Counted from the stretch's first letter, positions 37,315-45,651 are shown. The stretch: DNA of 64,000 nucleotides from Dehalococcoidales bacterium (GCA_041656115.1 JBBAED010000005.1:1-64000); one strand, 5' to 3'. Translations and numbers: made by a program. Notes: generated by a model not told the origin, from the sequence alone.

Positions 37315-37962
37315 TTGAAAACCGAAGGCTTGTCGGGCAGGCAGCAACGTATTCTTGAATTTATCTATAAATTCCGGAAAGATTACAGTTACCCTCCCAG
37401 CGTGCGTGATATTGTTGCCGGGTGCGGTTTAAGCTCCACCTCGGTTGCTGACTACAACCTCAAAATTCTTGAAAAAAAGAACCTAATCCGCTGCCGTAAA
37501 GAAGTTTCGCGCGGGATAGAGTTACTTTCCCTGCCTAGTTTAAGCGAAAGCCTGAATGTTCCCATTATCGGGCATATTGCTGCCGGCGAGCCGATACCGG
37601 TCCCCGATAACGATGCGTGGGATATTACCTCAAATGCGGATACGATAGAAGTTACCCGTGATATTATCCGCGGCAAAGAGGGGGTTTATGCTCTAAAGGT
37701 AAAGGGTAATTCAATGATTGAAGACCTGATTAACGATGGCGATCTTGTTCTTTTACAATCGGTTAACGTCGTTGAAAACGGAGAAACCGCCGCTATCTGG
37801 TTAAAATCCGAAAAAGAAGCAACCCTTAAACATTTTTACCGGGAACCCTCGGGCAGAATTCGCCTCCAACCGGCAAACAGCCAAATGAGCCCGATTTATA
37901 CCGACTCCGCAAACGTTGAGATTCAAGGTAAAGTGATTGCCGTTATCCGGCGTATGGATTAG
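37315..37962 (+). CDS. lexA: SOS-response repressor LexA
   Basis: LexA represses SOS genes and self-cleaves when RecA filaments form. The 215-residue protein starts at TTG 37315. It has the winged helix (LSGRQQRILEFIYKF, YPPSVRDIVAGCGLSSTSVADYNLKILEKKNLI), the Ala-Gly cleavage site in IAAGEP, the catalytic Ser in KVKGNSMIEDLINDGDLV, and the catalytic Lys in AAIWLKSEKEATLKHFY. Autoregulation is supported by the box at 37286-37299. Confidence 0.96.
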   Translation: MKTEGLSGRQQRILEFIYKFRKDYSYPPSVRDIVAGCGLSSTSVADYNLKILEKKNLIRCRKEVSRGIELLSLPSLSESLNVPIIGHIAAGEPIPVPDNDAWDITSNADTIEVTRDIIRGKEGVYALKVKGNSMIEDLINDGDLVLLQSVNVVENGETAAIWLKSEKEATLKHFYREPSGRIRLQPANSQMSPIYTDSANVEIQGKVIAVIRRMD

Positions 37963-38209
37963 CTTTACTTGTTTATCGCAATTTAAGCCTGTGCGGTTTA
38001 AGAATCTGCGGACTGTGAAACCGAAACACCAATCCGCTGTGCATCTTGGATTATCTTCTCTTTAATCGCCTACAAGCTTATTACGGTGTCAATTCTTTAT
38101 TATTTTGTTGGCCGATATTAATATGCTTTTAAAAAGGTAAGGGGAGTCCCAATATCTATTGGAACATACTCCAGGTGTTCGGCGTGGAAAGATAATTAAA
38201 ATTCCAATC

Positions 38210-38857
38210 CTACTTCGGTTTTTCTTCTTTGGATTTAGCTTTAATTGTGTCGAAAATCAAATCCCTTTTGCGCTTAGTATTTTTGATTGCCAAGACAGCG
38301 GTCGGTAAAAACTTAATAAAACTGATTAAAAATAAAAGGGCGGCCATAGTTGTCGCAAGGGCCGATTGTGTACTGATCCATACCATAAACGGAAGGGCAA
38401 TAAGAGCCAAAGCCATTGCAAGCGGTACATTTTTGGTGATTGCCAAGGGAATAATGATGATAACAAAAAAGATTCCCAGTTGAAGCGGATAGCCGTACGC
38501 TATCAGTGAGGCGATAATAATACCGATAGCGGTTGCCATTCCTTTGCCGCCGGTAAATCGCAGCCAAGGCATCCAATTATGGCCGATAACAGATGCCAAT
38601 CCGCTAATTAAAACAAAGGAATCTGCGGCATTAAGCCCGTATTTGGCGATAACAACGGCAATAACGCCCTTAGCGATATCGGTGGTGACGACAATCAGCG
38701 CAGGTGCAATCCCAACCTCGCGAAAGACATTCATAAAGCCGACATTTCCGCCGCCGAGCGTGCGGATATCCTTGCCGACCCAAAGACGGGTAACGATATA
38801 GGCAGTGGGAATTGTCCCCAACAGGTAGCCAATAATAACAGCCAGAGCTTCAGACAT
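38210..38857 (-). CDS. plsY: Glycerol-3-phosphate acyltransferase PlsY
   Basis: PlsY makes lysophosphatidate from acyl-phosphate and glycerol-3-phosphate. ATG 38857 has GGGGTG six bases upstream (215 residues, MSEALAVIIGYLLGTIPTAY). A GTG at 38866 is the alternative. It is a polytopic membrane protein with the cytosolic motifs GGGNVGFMNVFREVG (usually GSGNxGxTNxxR), LASVIGHNWMPWLRFTGGKGMATAIG, and a positively charged C-terminus. The first motif is changed: Gly-Gly-Gly for GSG and Phe-Met for Ala-Thr. It follows ilvE on the same strand. A second PlsY-like gene starts at the left edge of the window. Confidence 0.88.
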   Translation of the reverse strand: MSEALAVIIGYLLGTIPTAYIVTRLWVGKDIRTLGGGNVGFMNVFREVGIAPALIVVTTDIAKGVIAVVIAKYGLNAADSFVLISGLASVIGHNWMPWLRFTGGKGMATAIGIIIASLIAYGYPLQLGIFFVIIIIPLAITKNVPLAMALALIALPFMVWISTQSALATTMAALLFLISFIKFLPTAVLAIKNTKRKRDLIFDTIKAKSKEEKPK

Positions 38858-38891
38858 CGGAATCACCCCGGTTATTTGTTAAAATTTTAGT

Positions 38892-39803
38892 TTAATAAAC
38901 GGGAGTACACCATTCGATGTACTTTTCATTTTTGCCTTTGATAACGTCAAAATAAAGCTTTTGCAGCTTTAGGGTAATTTCTCCCGCATGCCCGTTACCC
39001 ATTTTTTTATCCTCTATTTCGGTTACCGGGGTCAGATGGGCGGCGGTGCCGGTTAAGAAGCACTCATCGGCGTTATACAGCTCATCGAGGCTGATTTTCT
39101 TTTCAATCGTGTCGATTCCAAGCTCGTTTTTGGCTAAAATCATAACGGTATCGCGGGTAATCCCCTTTAAGATGCTGTCTTTGGTAGTCGGTGTAAAGAT
39201 TTTACCGTCTTTGATAACAAAGATATTTTCACCGCTGCCTTCGGATACAAATCCGTCATGAGTGAGCATAATCCCCTCATCAAACCCCCTCGATACAGCC
39301 TCCGATTTTGTAAGGGCATTATTTACGTATAAACCGGTTATTTTGGCACTGGGCGGGATAACGTTATCGGCAGGTCTTCTCCAAGATGAAATGCAGCAGC
39401 GGCAAGCATCTGTTTCAAGATATCTGCCCCACGGAATTGCAAAAACAAAAAAGTCGTTTTCCAAGTCATGCAAACGCACGCCCATCGCCTGTGTGCTTTT
39501 GTAGGAGAGGGGGCGAATATAAATATCTTCTTTAAAGCCGCTTTTTTGGACGATATCGACGGTTATTTGGCATAATTCTTCGGTGGAGTAGGGTATTTTC
39601 ATTTTTAGAAAGGCGCTGCCCTCGGCTAAGCGTTCGTAATGTTCTTTGAGGCGGAAAATAAAAACCTGCTTTTTGTCTTCGTTCCAGTTACCGCGGATGC
39701 CCTCGAACACCGCGGTTCCGTAATGGAGAGCATGGGTCATAATGCCGACTTTGGCATCTTCCAGCGGGATAAATTCATTGTTTAAAAAAGCGATTGACGG
39801 CAT
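38892..39803 (-). CDS. ilvE: Branched-chain amino acid aminotransferase
   Basis: IlvE is a PLP enzyme for the last step of Leu, Ile and Val synthesis. The 303-residue class IV protein has HALHYGTAVFEGIRGNW, the RLKEHYERLAEGS region, the PLP lysine in KITGLYVNNALTKSEAVSRGFDEGIMLTHDGFVSEGSGENIF, and ILKGITRDTVM. The length is standard. D-amino-acid aminotransferase and PabC are relatives, but EGIR and the RPL loop (IYIRPLSYKS) favour IlvE. Confidence 0.94.
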   Translation of the reverse strand: MPSIAFLNNEFIPLEDAKVGIMTHALHYGTAVFEGIRGNWNEDKKQVFIFRLKEHYERLAEGSAFLKMKIPYSTEELCQITVDIVQKSGFKEDIYIRPLSYKSTQAMGVRLHDLENDFFVFAIPWGRYLETDACRCCISSWRRPADNVIPPSAKITGLYVNNALTKSEAVSRGFDEGIMLTHDGFVSEGSGENIFVIKDGKIFTPTTKDSILKGITRDTVMILAKNELGIDTIEKKISLDELYNADECFLTGTAAHLTPVTEIEDKKMGNGHAGEITLKLQKLYFDVIKGKNEKYIEWCTPVY

Positions 39804-39915
39804 AATACTCTCCTTAATTATTATTGGTTTACAGCCAAAATTATAACGCTATGGGTATGAATAGGCAAATCAGTTTGATTTGATTGCGTTTGTTTTAAAT
39901 AACAAATTTTTGCGC

Positions 39916-40269
39916 TTAAAACGAAATAACCCGATCGGATTCAATTACCCATTCGGCAAGTTCGGGCATTGTTGATTGGATTGCTCCGTTTATGAGCGGT
40001 TTATCTTTGTATATCCCGCAACGGGCGATGCAGGAACCGCAAACTTTTACTGCTATTCCTTTAGCAATCAGGGCGGCAAGCATTTCCGTTAAATTAAAAT
40101 AACCTTCGGGAACCGGCAGCCCTTCTTTAGCTAAATCAATTGAATCGTTCATCAAGAATATTCTTAAATCCGTACCTTTTTCGGCTAACTTTTCGGCGAG
40201 CCTAAGCGCATTCCAGGTAACATCGGTTCCGTCATAAGGGGTTTTATTCAAAATAAGCAATATTTTCAT
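39916..40269 (-). CDS. DsrE-family sulfur-transfer-like protein
   Basis: The 117-residue protein has the DsrE/YchN fold pattern: KILLILNKTPYDGTDVTWNALRLAEKLAEKGTDLRIFLMNDSI, then a Cys-rich stretch VKVCGSCIARCGI near residues 75-86. DsrE proteins carry persulfides or act as small cysteine-based relays. The cysteine at the normal active position (GSCIARCG) is present in two copies. The upstream neighbour is a J-domain protein. The role here is unknown. Confidence 0.85.
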   Translation of the reverse strand: MKILLILNKTPYDGTDVTWNALRLAEKLAEKGTDLRIFLMNDSIDLAKEGLPVPEGYFNLTEMLAALIAKGIAVKVCGSCIARCGIYKDKPLINGAIQSTMPELAEWVIESDRVISF

Positions 40270-40312
40270 TTTAAACTCCTGCTCAAACCGGTTGATTTAA
40301 ATCGATTTGCTT

Positions 40313-40603
40313 TTAAATACTGTCGAACCAGTTATCTTTCCATTTTCGCATTTGTTCTTCGTAAGGATAAACATTGGCAACCGCATCTTCCTTGAAACTG
40401 TATTTGTAGGCGGCACAATAATCAAGCAGAACCTTATAGGCTTGGTTAAGCTCTTTCATCATCTCGTCGCTTTCTTCAGCCCCTTTTTTATCGGGATGGT
40501 GGCGAACGGCAAGCTTGCGATAGTTGGCTTTAATTTCTTTAATGGTTGCCAGTTCTCCCAGATTTAAGGTCTTTCTTGCTTTATCGATATCAATGAAATT
40601 CAT
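40313..40603 (-). CDS. J-domain (DnaJ-like) protein
   Basis: A 96-residue protein made almost entirely of a J domain. It has ARKTLNLGELATIKEIKANYRKLAVRHHPDKKG with the HPD tripeptide that stimulates Hsp70 ATPase. It then has helix IV (NQAYKVLLDYCAAYKYSF). There is no G/F-rich, zinc-finger or C-terminal domain, so it is a type III co-chaperone for DnaK. ATG 40603 has AAGGAG upstream. Confidence 0.9.
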   Translation of the reverse strand: MNFIDIDKARKTLNLGELATIKEIKANYRKLAVRHHPDKKGAEESDEMMKELNQAYKVLLDYCAAYKYSFKEDAVANVYPYEEQMRKWKDNWFDSI

Positions 40604-40624
40604 AACGCGCTCCTTTTGCGTTTT

Positions 40625-41314
40625 TCAGATCTTCTTAGCGGTAATTATCGTAAAACCGGCTGCGGGGTGATAACCTGTTTGAGGCTCTTCGATGGTATTT
40701 AAATTTTCGGGCGCCTGAAAAAGCGTCGAAACGACGGAATCAGTTACAAATCCGCTTTTTAGAAGCAACTCTTTTATCTCGTCAAAACTGTAGAAAGTGG
40801 CATATTTGTAAAAGCGATGCCCCTCTTTTTTCTTTTGTATGTAAAACTTACCCCACGGGCTTTCTTTTAAAACAAGCCCAAGCACCAATTTGCCGTCGGG
40901 GACTAAAATGCGGTTAATTTCTTTGAGAACAATTAAGGGTGAATCCAAAAAACAGAGCGTAACAATTAAAAAAACCGCCCCGAAAGAGTTAGCTTCAAAA
41001 GGTGTGTGTTCTCCTTGGGTAACAAAAACCTGAACCCCTCTGCTTCTGGCAATCTCAGCCATTTTGGCAGAAGGTTCAATACCGGTTTCAATCCCCAGCG
41101 CCAGGCTAAAACGGCCGCTGCCGGCTCCTATTTCCAGCCACGGTTTCGATAGTTCTGGCAGGATTGCTTTAAAGGCGTTAACCTCTGTGGCAAATGCGAC
41201 GCGCCCTTTTTGGTTAAACCAATTGTCGTATTCTGCGGCGTATTTGTTAAAGGCGGCGCAGCAATCAATATCGGTAGCATCCGAATCCTGTCCGGAAATC
41301 TCTTCAAATAGCAT
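40625..41314 (-). CDS. SAM-dependent class I methyltransferase
   Basis: The 229-residue protein has the UbiE/BioC-like Rossmann fold: CAAFNKYAAEYDNWFNQKGR at the start, motif I LEIGAGSGRFSLALG, the acidic GIEPS after strand 2, GEHTPFEANSFGAVFLIVTLCF as motif post-I, and LVPDGKLVLGLVLKESPWGKFY. The substrate is unknown. It is followed by the J-domain gene on the same strand. Confidence 0.87.
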   Translation of the reverse strand: MLFEEISGQDSDATDIDCCAAFNKYAAEYDNWFNQKGRVAFATEVNAFKAILPELSKPWLEIGAGSGRFSLALGIETGIEPSAKMAEIARSRGVQVFVTQGEHTPFEANSFGAVFLIVTLCFLDSPLIVLKEINRILVPDGKLVLGLVLKESPWGKFYIQKKKEGHRFYKYATFYSFDEIKELLLKSGFVTDSVVSTLFQAPENLNTIEEPQTGYHPAAGFTIITAKKI

Positions 41315-41373
41315 CTTATTATCCGTAAAAGATATTTATAAGGCGGGGATATATTAACCCGATATGGCCGAAT

Positions 41374-41402
41374 TTGACAAGCTTTTAGCTCTTTGTTAAT
41401 AT
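41374..41402 (+). promoter_or_regulatory. Strong sigma-70 promoter of the DUF134 locus
   Basis: TTGACA at 41374-41379, a 17-nt spacer, and TAATAT at 41397-41402. Confidence 0.85.
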
Positions 41403-41404
41403 AG

Positions 41405-41424
41405 TTATGAGCATATGCTCATAA
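41405..41424 (+). promoter_or_regulatory. 20-bp perfect palindrome, likely operator of the DUF134 regulator
   Basis: TTATGAGCATATGCTCATAA is a perfect 20-bp palindrome placed just after the -10 box, over the expected +1. A dimeric regulator binding here would repress the locus. The DUF134 protein encoded next, which has a helix-turn-helix, is the natural candidate (inference). Confidence 0.8.
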
Positions 41425-41442
41425 TAAACCGGAGAATAAGAT

Positions 41443-41901
41443 TTGTCAAGACCGTTTAAATGCCGAAGAATAGCCAATGTTCCCGAGGTAACCCATTTTA
41501 AGCCGGCCGGAATTCCGCTTGACGATTTAGATGAAATAGTGCTGTCGCTTGAAGAAGCGGAGGCTTTGCGCCTTAAAGAGCTGGAGGGGTTGGAACAGGA
41601 ACGGGGGGCTCAAAAAATGAATATTTCACGCCCGACTTTTCAACGAGTGCTGGCGTCGGCCAGATTTAAAGTTGCCGATGCGCTGTTAAACGGCAAGGCA
41701 ATTCGTATTGACGGCGGTAATTATGAACTGGCAAGGAATCGTTACAGATGCCGTCGCAGGCATGAATGGGATGCGGAAAATATATCCGGACCCCCAATGG
41801 CTTGCCCGCGCTGCAACGATACCGATATCAGGCATGTGGTGCCCGGCAGGCATCACGGCGGAGCCGGAAGAGGCCATGGCAGGCACCGCCAAGGCGAATA
41901 A
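41443..41901 (+). CDS. DUF134-family DNA-binding protein (probable regulator of the locus)
   Basis: The 152-residue protein starts at TTG 41443 with CCGGAG upstream. The N-terminal half is the DUF134 domain: SRPFKCRRIANVPEVTHFKPAG, then LSLEEAEALRLKELEGLEQERGAQKMNISRPTFQRVLASARFKVADAL. The latter is a sigma-70 region 4-like helix-turn-helix. The C-terminal half has a Cys/His ribbon (RYRCRRRHEWD...CPRCNDTD) and a His/Gly-rich tail (RHHGGAGRGHGRHRQ), suited to metal or Fe-S binding. It heads the rightward metallocluster locus behind a palindromic operator, so metal- or redox-sensing autoregulation is likely. Confidence 0.85.
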   Translation: MSRPFKCRRIANVPEVTHFKPAGIPLDDLDEIVLSLEEAEALRLKELEGLEQERGAQKMNISRPTFQRVLASARFKVADALLNGKAIRIDGGNYELARNRYRCRRRHEWDAENISGPPMACPRCNDTDIRHVVPGRHHGGAGRGHGRHRQGE

Positions 41902-41944
41902 TTTAGAAAATAAGAAATTTAAATAATATAAGGAGGCAAAAGTT

Positions 41945-42217
41945 ATGCCAAGATTTGACGGAACAGGACCCCGCGGAATGGGGCCGATGACAGGCGGAAG
42001 AAGAGGATTTTGTAATGCACCCGCGGCAATGGCAATGGAACGCCCTTACGGGTATGGTTACGGATACGGACGAGGACGCGGACGAGGAGCCGGCTTCGGT
42101 TACGCAACTCCCGCTTTTTCCGGTTATCACCAAGAGCTGGATAGTCTAAAAAGTGAAATGCAATCGCTTAAAGACACGTTAAACAGGATTGAATCCCAAC
42201 TTAACGAAATTAAATAG
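41945..42217 (+). CDS. DUF5320-family small protein (paralog 1)
   Basis: A 90-residue protein. It starts with the family signature MPRFDGTGPRGMGPMTGGRRGFC, followed by a Gly/Tyr/Arg-rich low-complexity stretch (YGYGYGYGRGRGRG) and a C-terminal coiled coil (LDSLKSEMQSLKDTLNRIESQLNEIK). AGGAGG lies ahead of ATG 41945. DUF5320 proteins accompany NifX/MinD-ferredoxin genes in anaerobes, and their function is unknown. The single Cys after the signature might bind a metal. Confidence 0.88.
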   Translation: MPRFDGTGPRGMGPMTGGRRGFCNAPAAMAMERPYGYGYGYGRGRGRGAGFGYATPAFSGYHQELDSLKSEMQSLKDTLNRIESQLNEIK

Positions 42218-42257
42218 TTTTATCGGAAACGATTGTTACCGATAAAGGAGGTGTAAT

Positions 42258-42512
42258 ATGCCGGGATTTGACGGGACAGGACCCCGTGGAACGGGGCCGA
42301 TGACAGGCGGCGGCCGGGGTTTTTGTGTAATGACGGAATCGGAGACAACAGACAGCCCGCCTAACAAAGAACGCGGCGTGGACTATGCCGACGAGTTATC
42401 GTCAACATATGAACAAAGAGCGGAAATAGACGCCCTCAAAAACGAGGTGAAAGAGCTTAAGGATACTTTGGCTAAAATCGGATCTCAAATTGAAAAACTG
42501 GTTGAAAAATAA
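42258..42512 (+). CDS. DUF5320-family small protein (paralog 2)
   Basis: An 84-residue protein starting MPGFDGTGPRGTGPMTGGGRGFC, clearly duplicated from the gene before it. The Gly/Tyr-rich segment is replaced by an acidic linker. The C-terminal coiled coil is kept (IDALKNEVKELKDTLAKIGSQIEKL). A GGAGG site precedes ATG 42258. The two paralogs could form a mixed coiled coil. Confidence 0.88.
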   Translation: MPGFDGTGPRGTGPMTGGGRGFCVMTESETTDSPPNKERGVDYADELSSTYEQRAEIDALKNEVKELKDTLAKIGSQIEKLVEK

Positions 42513-42538
42513 TCGGAAAGGATTATAAAAAAATAGTT

Positions 42539-42904
42539 ATGAAAATAGCAATTACCGCATCGGGAACCACCCTTGAGAACAATGTTGACGCAAGGTTTGG
42601 GCGTTGTTCTTATTTTATTATTATTGATCCCGATACGATGGAGTACGAATTTCTCGAAAATACCGCCGCACAGTCGGGGGGTGGCGCAGGTATCGCCGCC
42701 GCTCGTTTGATGCTTGAAAAGGGGGTTAGCGCCGTTCTTACCGGAAGCTGCGGACCCAATGCCTATAACGTTTTAGCCCCGGCCGGAGTGAAGATATACA
42801 GCGGTGTTGCCGGCAGAATTGCGGATGTAATCGAAGATTATAAAGAAGGGCGCTACAAAGAAAGCGCTCAGGCTGATGTTTCCGCTCACCACGGTAAAAG
42901 TTAG
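42539..42904 (+). CDS. NifX/NifB-type dinitrogenase iron-molybdenum cofactor-binding protein (1)
   Basis: The 121-residue protein belongs to the NifX-like cofactor-binding fold: MKIAITASGTTLENNVDARFGRCSYFIIID, ENTAAQSGGGAGIAAARLMLEKGVSAVLTGSCGPNAYNVL, and GVKIYSGVAGRIADVIEDYKEG. Such proteins carry Fe-S or heterometal cluster precursors. No nitrogenase genes are present, so a role in another cluster is likely. A second copy with a His tail lies at 45652. Confidence 0.92.
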   Translation: MKIAITASGTTLENNVDARFGRCSYFIIIDPDTMEYEFLENTAAQSGGGAGIAAARLMLEKGVSAVLTGSCGPNAYNVLAPAGVKIYSGVAGRIADVIEDYKEGRYKESAQADVSAHHGKS

Positions 42905-43221
42905 ACAGTTACCGGCGGTCACAAGTCGGCAAAAACGAGGGATAATCATCATCACCGAAGCGGTATGAGAATACGAGAGTCGTTTTCAGGTATCGGAGCG
43001 GTATTAATCGCAGGCATTTGGAACTCGACACCGTTTTTGAATCCAATCTGCCGTTTATTACGGAAAAATCCGATACCGGAGAGGCTTTGCAAAATAGGAA
43101 AAAGATTTATTCCGATTGTGCCGTTAATCAAAATTAAATCTTAACTGTTGGTTTCCAAACATTGGATGTGTTTGGGTTAAAAAATTTTTAGTTATCAGTA
43201 GGATAATCAGGAGGTAGAATT
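42905..43221. other. Intergenic region with a possible gene remnant
   Basis: About 317 nt. A 63-codon open stretch (42946-43137) lacks a usable start. Its end reads LELDTVFESNLPFITEKSDTGEA, which loosely recalls the C-terminal end of Mrp/MinD ATPases (xxLDxxxxxxxxxGxPFVxxxPxS). It may be a decayed remnant from a rearrangement of the MinD genes downstream. Otherwise nothing is recognisable. Confidence 0.3.
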
Positions 43222-43416
43222 ATGCCGAGAGGAGATGGTACGGGGCCCAGGGGTGCATCATCAGGGAGCGGAAGGATGGGCGGTTCGCGAGCCGGCGCAG
43301 GAGCCGGCGGCAATTGTGTTTGCCCGGGCTGCGGAACCAAAGTCAGCCACGAGAGAGGGGTCCCCTGTTACAATGTAAAATGCCCCAAGTGCGGTAACGG
43401 GATGGTAAGGGAATAA
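43222..43416 (+). CDS. Small zinc-ribbon protein with DUF5320-like start
   Basis: A 64-residue protein starting MPRGDGTGPRG, as in the DUF5320 proteins. It continues with a Gly/Ala/Ser-rich linker and ends in a zinc ribbon: CVCPGCGTKV...GVPCYNVKCPKCGNGMV, with two CPxCG knuckles. AGGAGG precedes ATG 43222. It ends 1 nt before the MinD-ferredoxin gene, so the two are coupled. It looks like a metal-binding accessory protein for the ATPases. Confidence 0.85.
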   Translation: MPRGDGTGPRGASSGSGRMGGSRAGAGAGGNCVCPGCGTKVSHERGVPCYNVKCPKCGNGMVRE

Positions 43417-43417
43417 G

Positions 43418-44260
43418 ATGATAATAGCCGTAGCCAGCGGAAAGGGCGGAACCGGCAAGACGCTTGTGTCTACCGGTCTCGCTCTTTCTTTAAAAGATGA
43501 TTACGACGTTACAGTCGCCGATTGCGATGTGGAGGGGCCGAATGCCCATATTTTCTTAAAGCCCTTAATTCAAGGCAAGGAAAGTGTTAATAACCCGGTG
43601 CCGGTTGTGGAAACGGAAAAATGCACTTTTTGCGGGATATGCGCCGATGTATGCGCCTTTAATGCGATTGCTGTTTTTGGCAGCCGTGTGATGACCTTTC
43701 CGCAAATGTGCCACGGGTGCGGGGCATGCAGTTATCTTTGTCCCGAGGACGCTATTACGGAGCAGCCCCGGCAGATCGGAGAAGTTGAATGGGGCGATGC
43801 CGATAAAATTAAGTTTGTTAGCGGAACGCTTACTGTAGGCGAAGCTATGTCACCGCCTGTTATCCGCCAGGTTAAAGAGCGTTCCCGTGAAGGCGAAATT
43901 ATTATCAGGGATGCCCCTCCGGGGACTTCCTGCCCGGTGGTTGAAACCGTTAAAGACAGTGATTTTTGCCTATTACTGACTGAGCCGACACCGTTCGGCC
44001 TAAACGATCTGATTTTAGCGGTGGAAACGGTAAGGGAATTAAATATCCCGTTTGGGGTGGTTATTAACAGGGTGGGGGCCGGTGATGCGGGGGTTGAAGA
44101 TTATTGCCAAAAAGAAAAGATACCCGTCCTAATGAGGATTCCGCTCGATACCGAAATTGCCAAAACATATTCAAAAGGAGTTGCCTTGGTTGATGCGATG
44201 CCGCAGTGGAAAAACCGCTTTGTTCAACTTTATCAAGCCATAAAGGAGTTAGCGCGATGA
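43418..44260 (+). CDS. MinD-superfamily ATPase with inserted 2x[4Fe-4S] ferredoxin domain (1)
   Basis: The 280-residue protein has a deviant Walker A, GKGGTGKT at residues 9-16, and ADCDVEGPNAHIF. A ferredoxin insert has C69-C72-C75-C79 and C98-C101-C104-C108. The ATPase core then continues (RDAPPGTSCPVVETV). The group belongs to the Mrp/NBP35-like P-loop proteins, which move Fe-S clusters with ATP. The next gene overlaps its stop (ATGA) and encodes a paralog, so a heterodimer is likely. With NifX and NifU neighbours, the pair probably assembles or inserts a metallocluster. Confidence 0.93.
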   Translation: MIIAVASGKGGTGKTLVSTGLALSLKDDYDVTVADCDVEGPNAHIFLKPLIQGKESVNNPVPVVETEKCTFCGICADVCAFNAIAVFGSRVMTFPQMCHGCGACSYLCPEDAITEQPRQIGEVEWGDADKIKFVSGTLTVGEAMSPPVIRQVKERSREGEIIIRDAPPGTSCPVVETVKDSDFCLLLTEPTPFGLNDLILAVETVRELNIPFGVVINRVGAGDAGVEDYCQKEKIPVLMRIPLDTEIAKTYSKGVALVDAMPQWKNRFVQLYQAIKELAR

Positions 44261-45120
44261 AAGAACTGATTATCTTAAGCGGTAAAGGCGGAACAGGTAA
44301 AACAAGTATCGTCGGCTCGCTTGCGGTGCTTGCCGAAAATAAGGTCATGGCCGATTGTGATGTTGATGCCGCTGATTTGCATTTGCTTTTGAGCCCTCAG
44401 GTTAGGCAAAAAGAAGAATTTTGGAGCGGACAGACGGCTTTTATCGATGCTAAAAAGTGTAATCATTGCGGCGTATGTGTAGATTTATGCCGTTTTGATG
44501 CAATTCATAATTTTGAAGTCGATCCGATTGCTTGTGAAGGTTGCGGTTTCTGTTCCCATGTTTGCCCGACCGAAGCGATTACGATGCAAGATAATATGGC
44601 CGGTTATTTATTTGTTTCGGATACAAAATACGGGACGTTGGCACATGCCAAGCTGGGAATAGCGCAGGAGAACTCGGGCAAACTGGTTGCCAGAGTGCGT
44701 CAAGAAGCCAAAAAAATAGCAACCGCAACGGACGCCGAATATATTATTTGCGACGGCCCCCCGGGAATGGGGTGTCCGGTAGTATCTTCGCTTTCGGGCG
44801 CCAATATGGCTTTGCTGGTAGTCGAGCCGACCCTTTCAGGGATACATGATATGGGAAGGGTGCTCGATGTTTGCCGCCATTTTAAGGTTCCGGCGCTTGT
44901 TTGCATCAATAAATTTGATATTAACGAAGAGAACACAGCCAAAATCGAAAATTACTGCAATGAACAAAATGTTAAAATTATGGGTAAAATCCCCTTTGAT
45001 AACGTAGTTACGGAAGCAATGATTCAAGGGGTTCCGGTGGTTGAGTTTTCCGATAACAAGGTTTCGCAAGAAATCAAAAATCTTTGGCAAAATGTTTTAA
45101 AATCGTTAAACGAAAACTAA
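44257..45120 (+). CDS. MinD-superfamily ATPase with inserted 2x[4Fe-4S] ferredoxin domain (2)
   Basis: Paralog of the previous gene, with 287 residues from ATG 44257, which overlaps the previous stop codon. It has GKGGTGKT at residues 9-16, ADCDVDAADLHLL, and ferredoxin cysteines C68-C71-C74-C78 and C93-C96-C99-C103. It closes with the CDGPPGMGCPVVSSLSGA switch. The longer open frame back to 44206 overlaps the first paralog and is not used. All 16 cluster cysteines of the pair are intact. The function is the same as its partner and the target is unknown. Confidence 0.93.
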   Translation: MKELIILSGKGGTGKTSIVGSLAVLAENKVMADCDVDAADLHLLLSPQVRQKEEFWSGQTAFIDAKKCNHCGVCVDLCRFDAIHNFEVDPIACEGCGFCSHVCPTEAITMQDNMAGYLFVSDTKYGTLAHAKLGIAQENSGKLVARVRQEAKKIATATDAEYIICDGPPGMGCPVVSSLSGANMALLVVEPTLSGIHDMGRVLDVCRHFKVPALVCINKFDINEENTAKIENYCNEQNVKIMGKIPFDNVVTEAMIQGVPVVEFSDNKVSQEIKNLWQNVLKSLNEN

Positions 45121-45170
45121 CCTAAAAACAGCTGTAATCGACAGAAAACTTTAACAGACACATTTTAACT

Positions 45171-45199
45171 TTGCCTATCTTGTGTATGAGTATTATAAT
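45171..45199 (+). promoter_or_regulatory. Sigma-70 promoter of the CoA-binding gene
   Basis: TTGCCT at 45171-45176, a 17-nt spacer, and TATAAT at 45194-45199. Just upstream and across the -10, TATGAGTATTATAATATGC is a weak, degenerate echo of the 41405 palindrome. Confidence 0.65.
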
Positions 45200-45236
45200 A
45201 TGCGATATCTTTTGGTAACGTATGCGGGATTAAAAA

Positions 45237-45614
45237 ATGCAAGAATTAATTAAAGAGTTCATGCAGCAAAAGAAATTTGCGATAGTCGGTGCGTCCGATA
45301 ACCCGCTAAAATTCGGGAACAGGATCGTTAAAAATTTAAAGGCTCGCGGTTACGCCGTTTTTCCGGTAAATCCGCGCCTTAAAGAGGTTGAGGGGTTGGT
45401 TTGTTACAAGCGCCTTGCCGATATTCCCGTTGCAATAGATGTGGTTGATTTTGTTGTTCCGCCCGCCGTAACCGAAGAGGTCTTAAAGGAATGTTTTGAG
45501 CTTGGCATTCAGCGTATTTGGCTGCAACCCGGTTCGGAAAGCACCGTTGCAATCAATTACTGCTATCAAAAGGGCTTAAAAATTGTTCATAATGCATGTG
45601 TTTTAATAAATTAA
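45237..45614 (+). CDS. CoA-binding domain protein (YccU type)
   Basis: The 125-residue protein is a single Rossmann CoA-binding domain, as in succinyl-CoA synthetase alpha and YccU: KFAIVGASDNPLKFGNRIVKNLKARGYAVFPVNPRLKEVEG, then DVVDFVVPPAVTEEVLKECFELGIQRIWLQPGSE, ending HNACVLIN. Proteins of this size bind CoA or a related nucleotide. The reaction is unknown. It starts a second transcription unit in the metallocluster locus. Confidence 0.9.
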   Translation: MQELIKEFMQQKKFAIVGASDNPLKFGNRIVKNLKARGYAVFPVNPRLKEVEGLVCYKRLADIPVAIDVVDFVVPPAVTEEVLKECFELGIQRIWLQPGSESTVAINYCYQKGLKIVHNACVLIN

Positions 45615-45651
45615 CTGAAAATAAAATTTTCACAGAGGAGAAAAAATAAAC

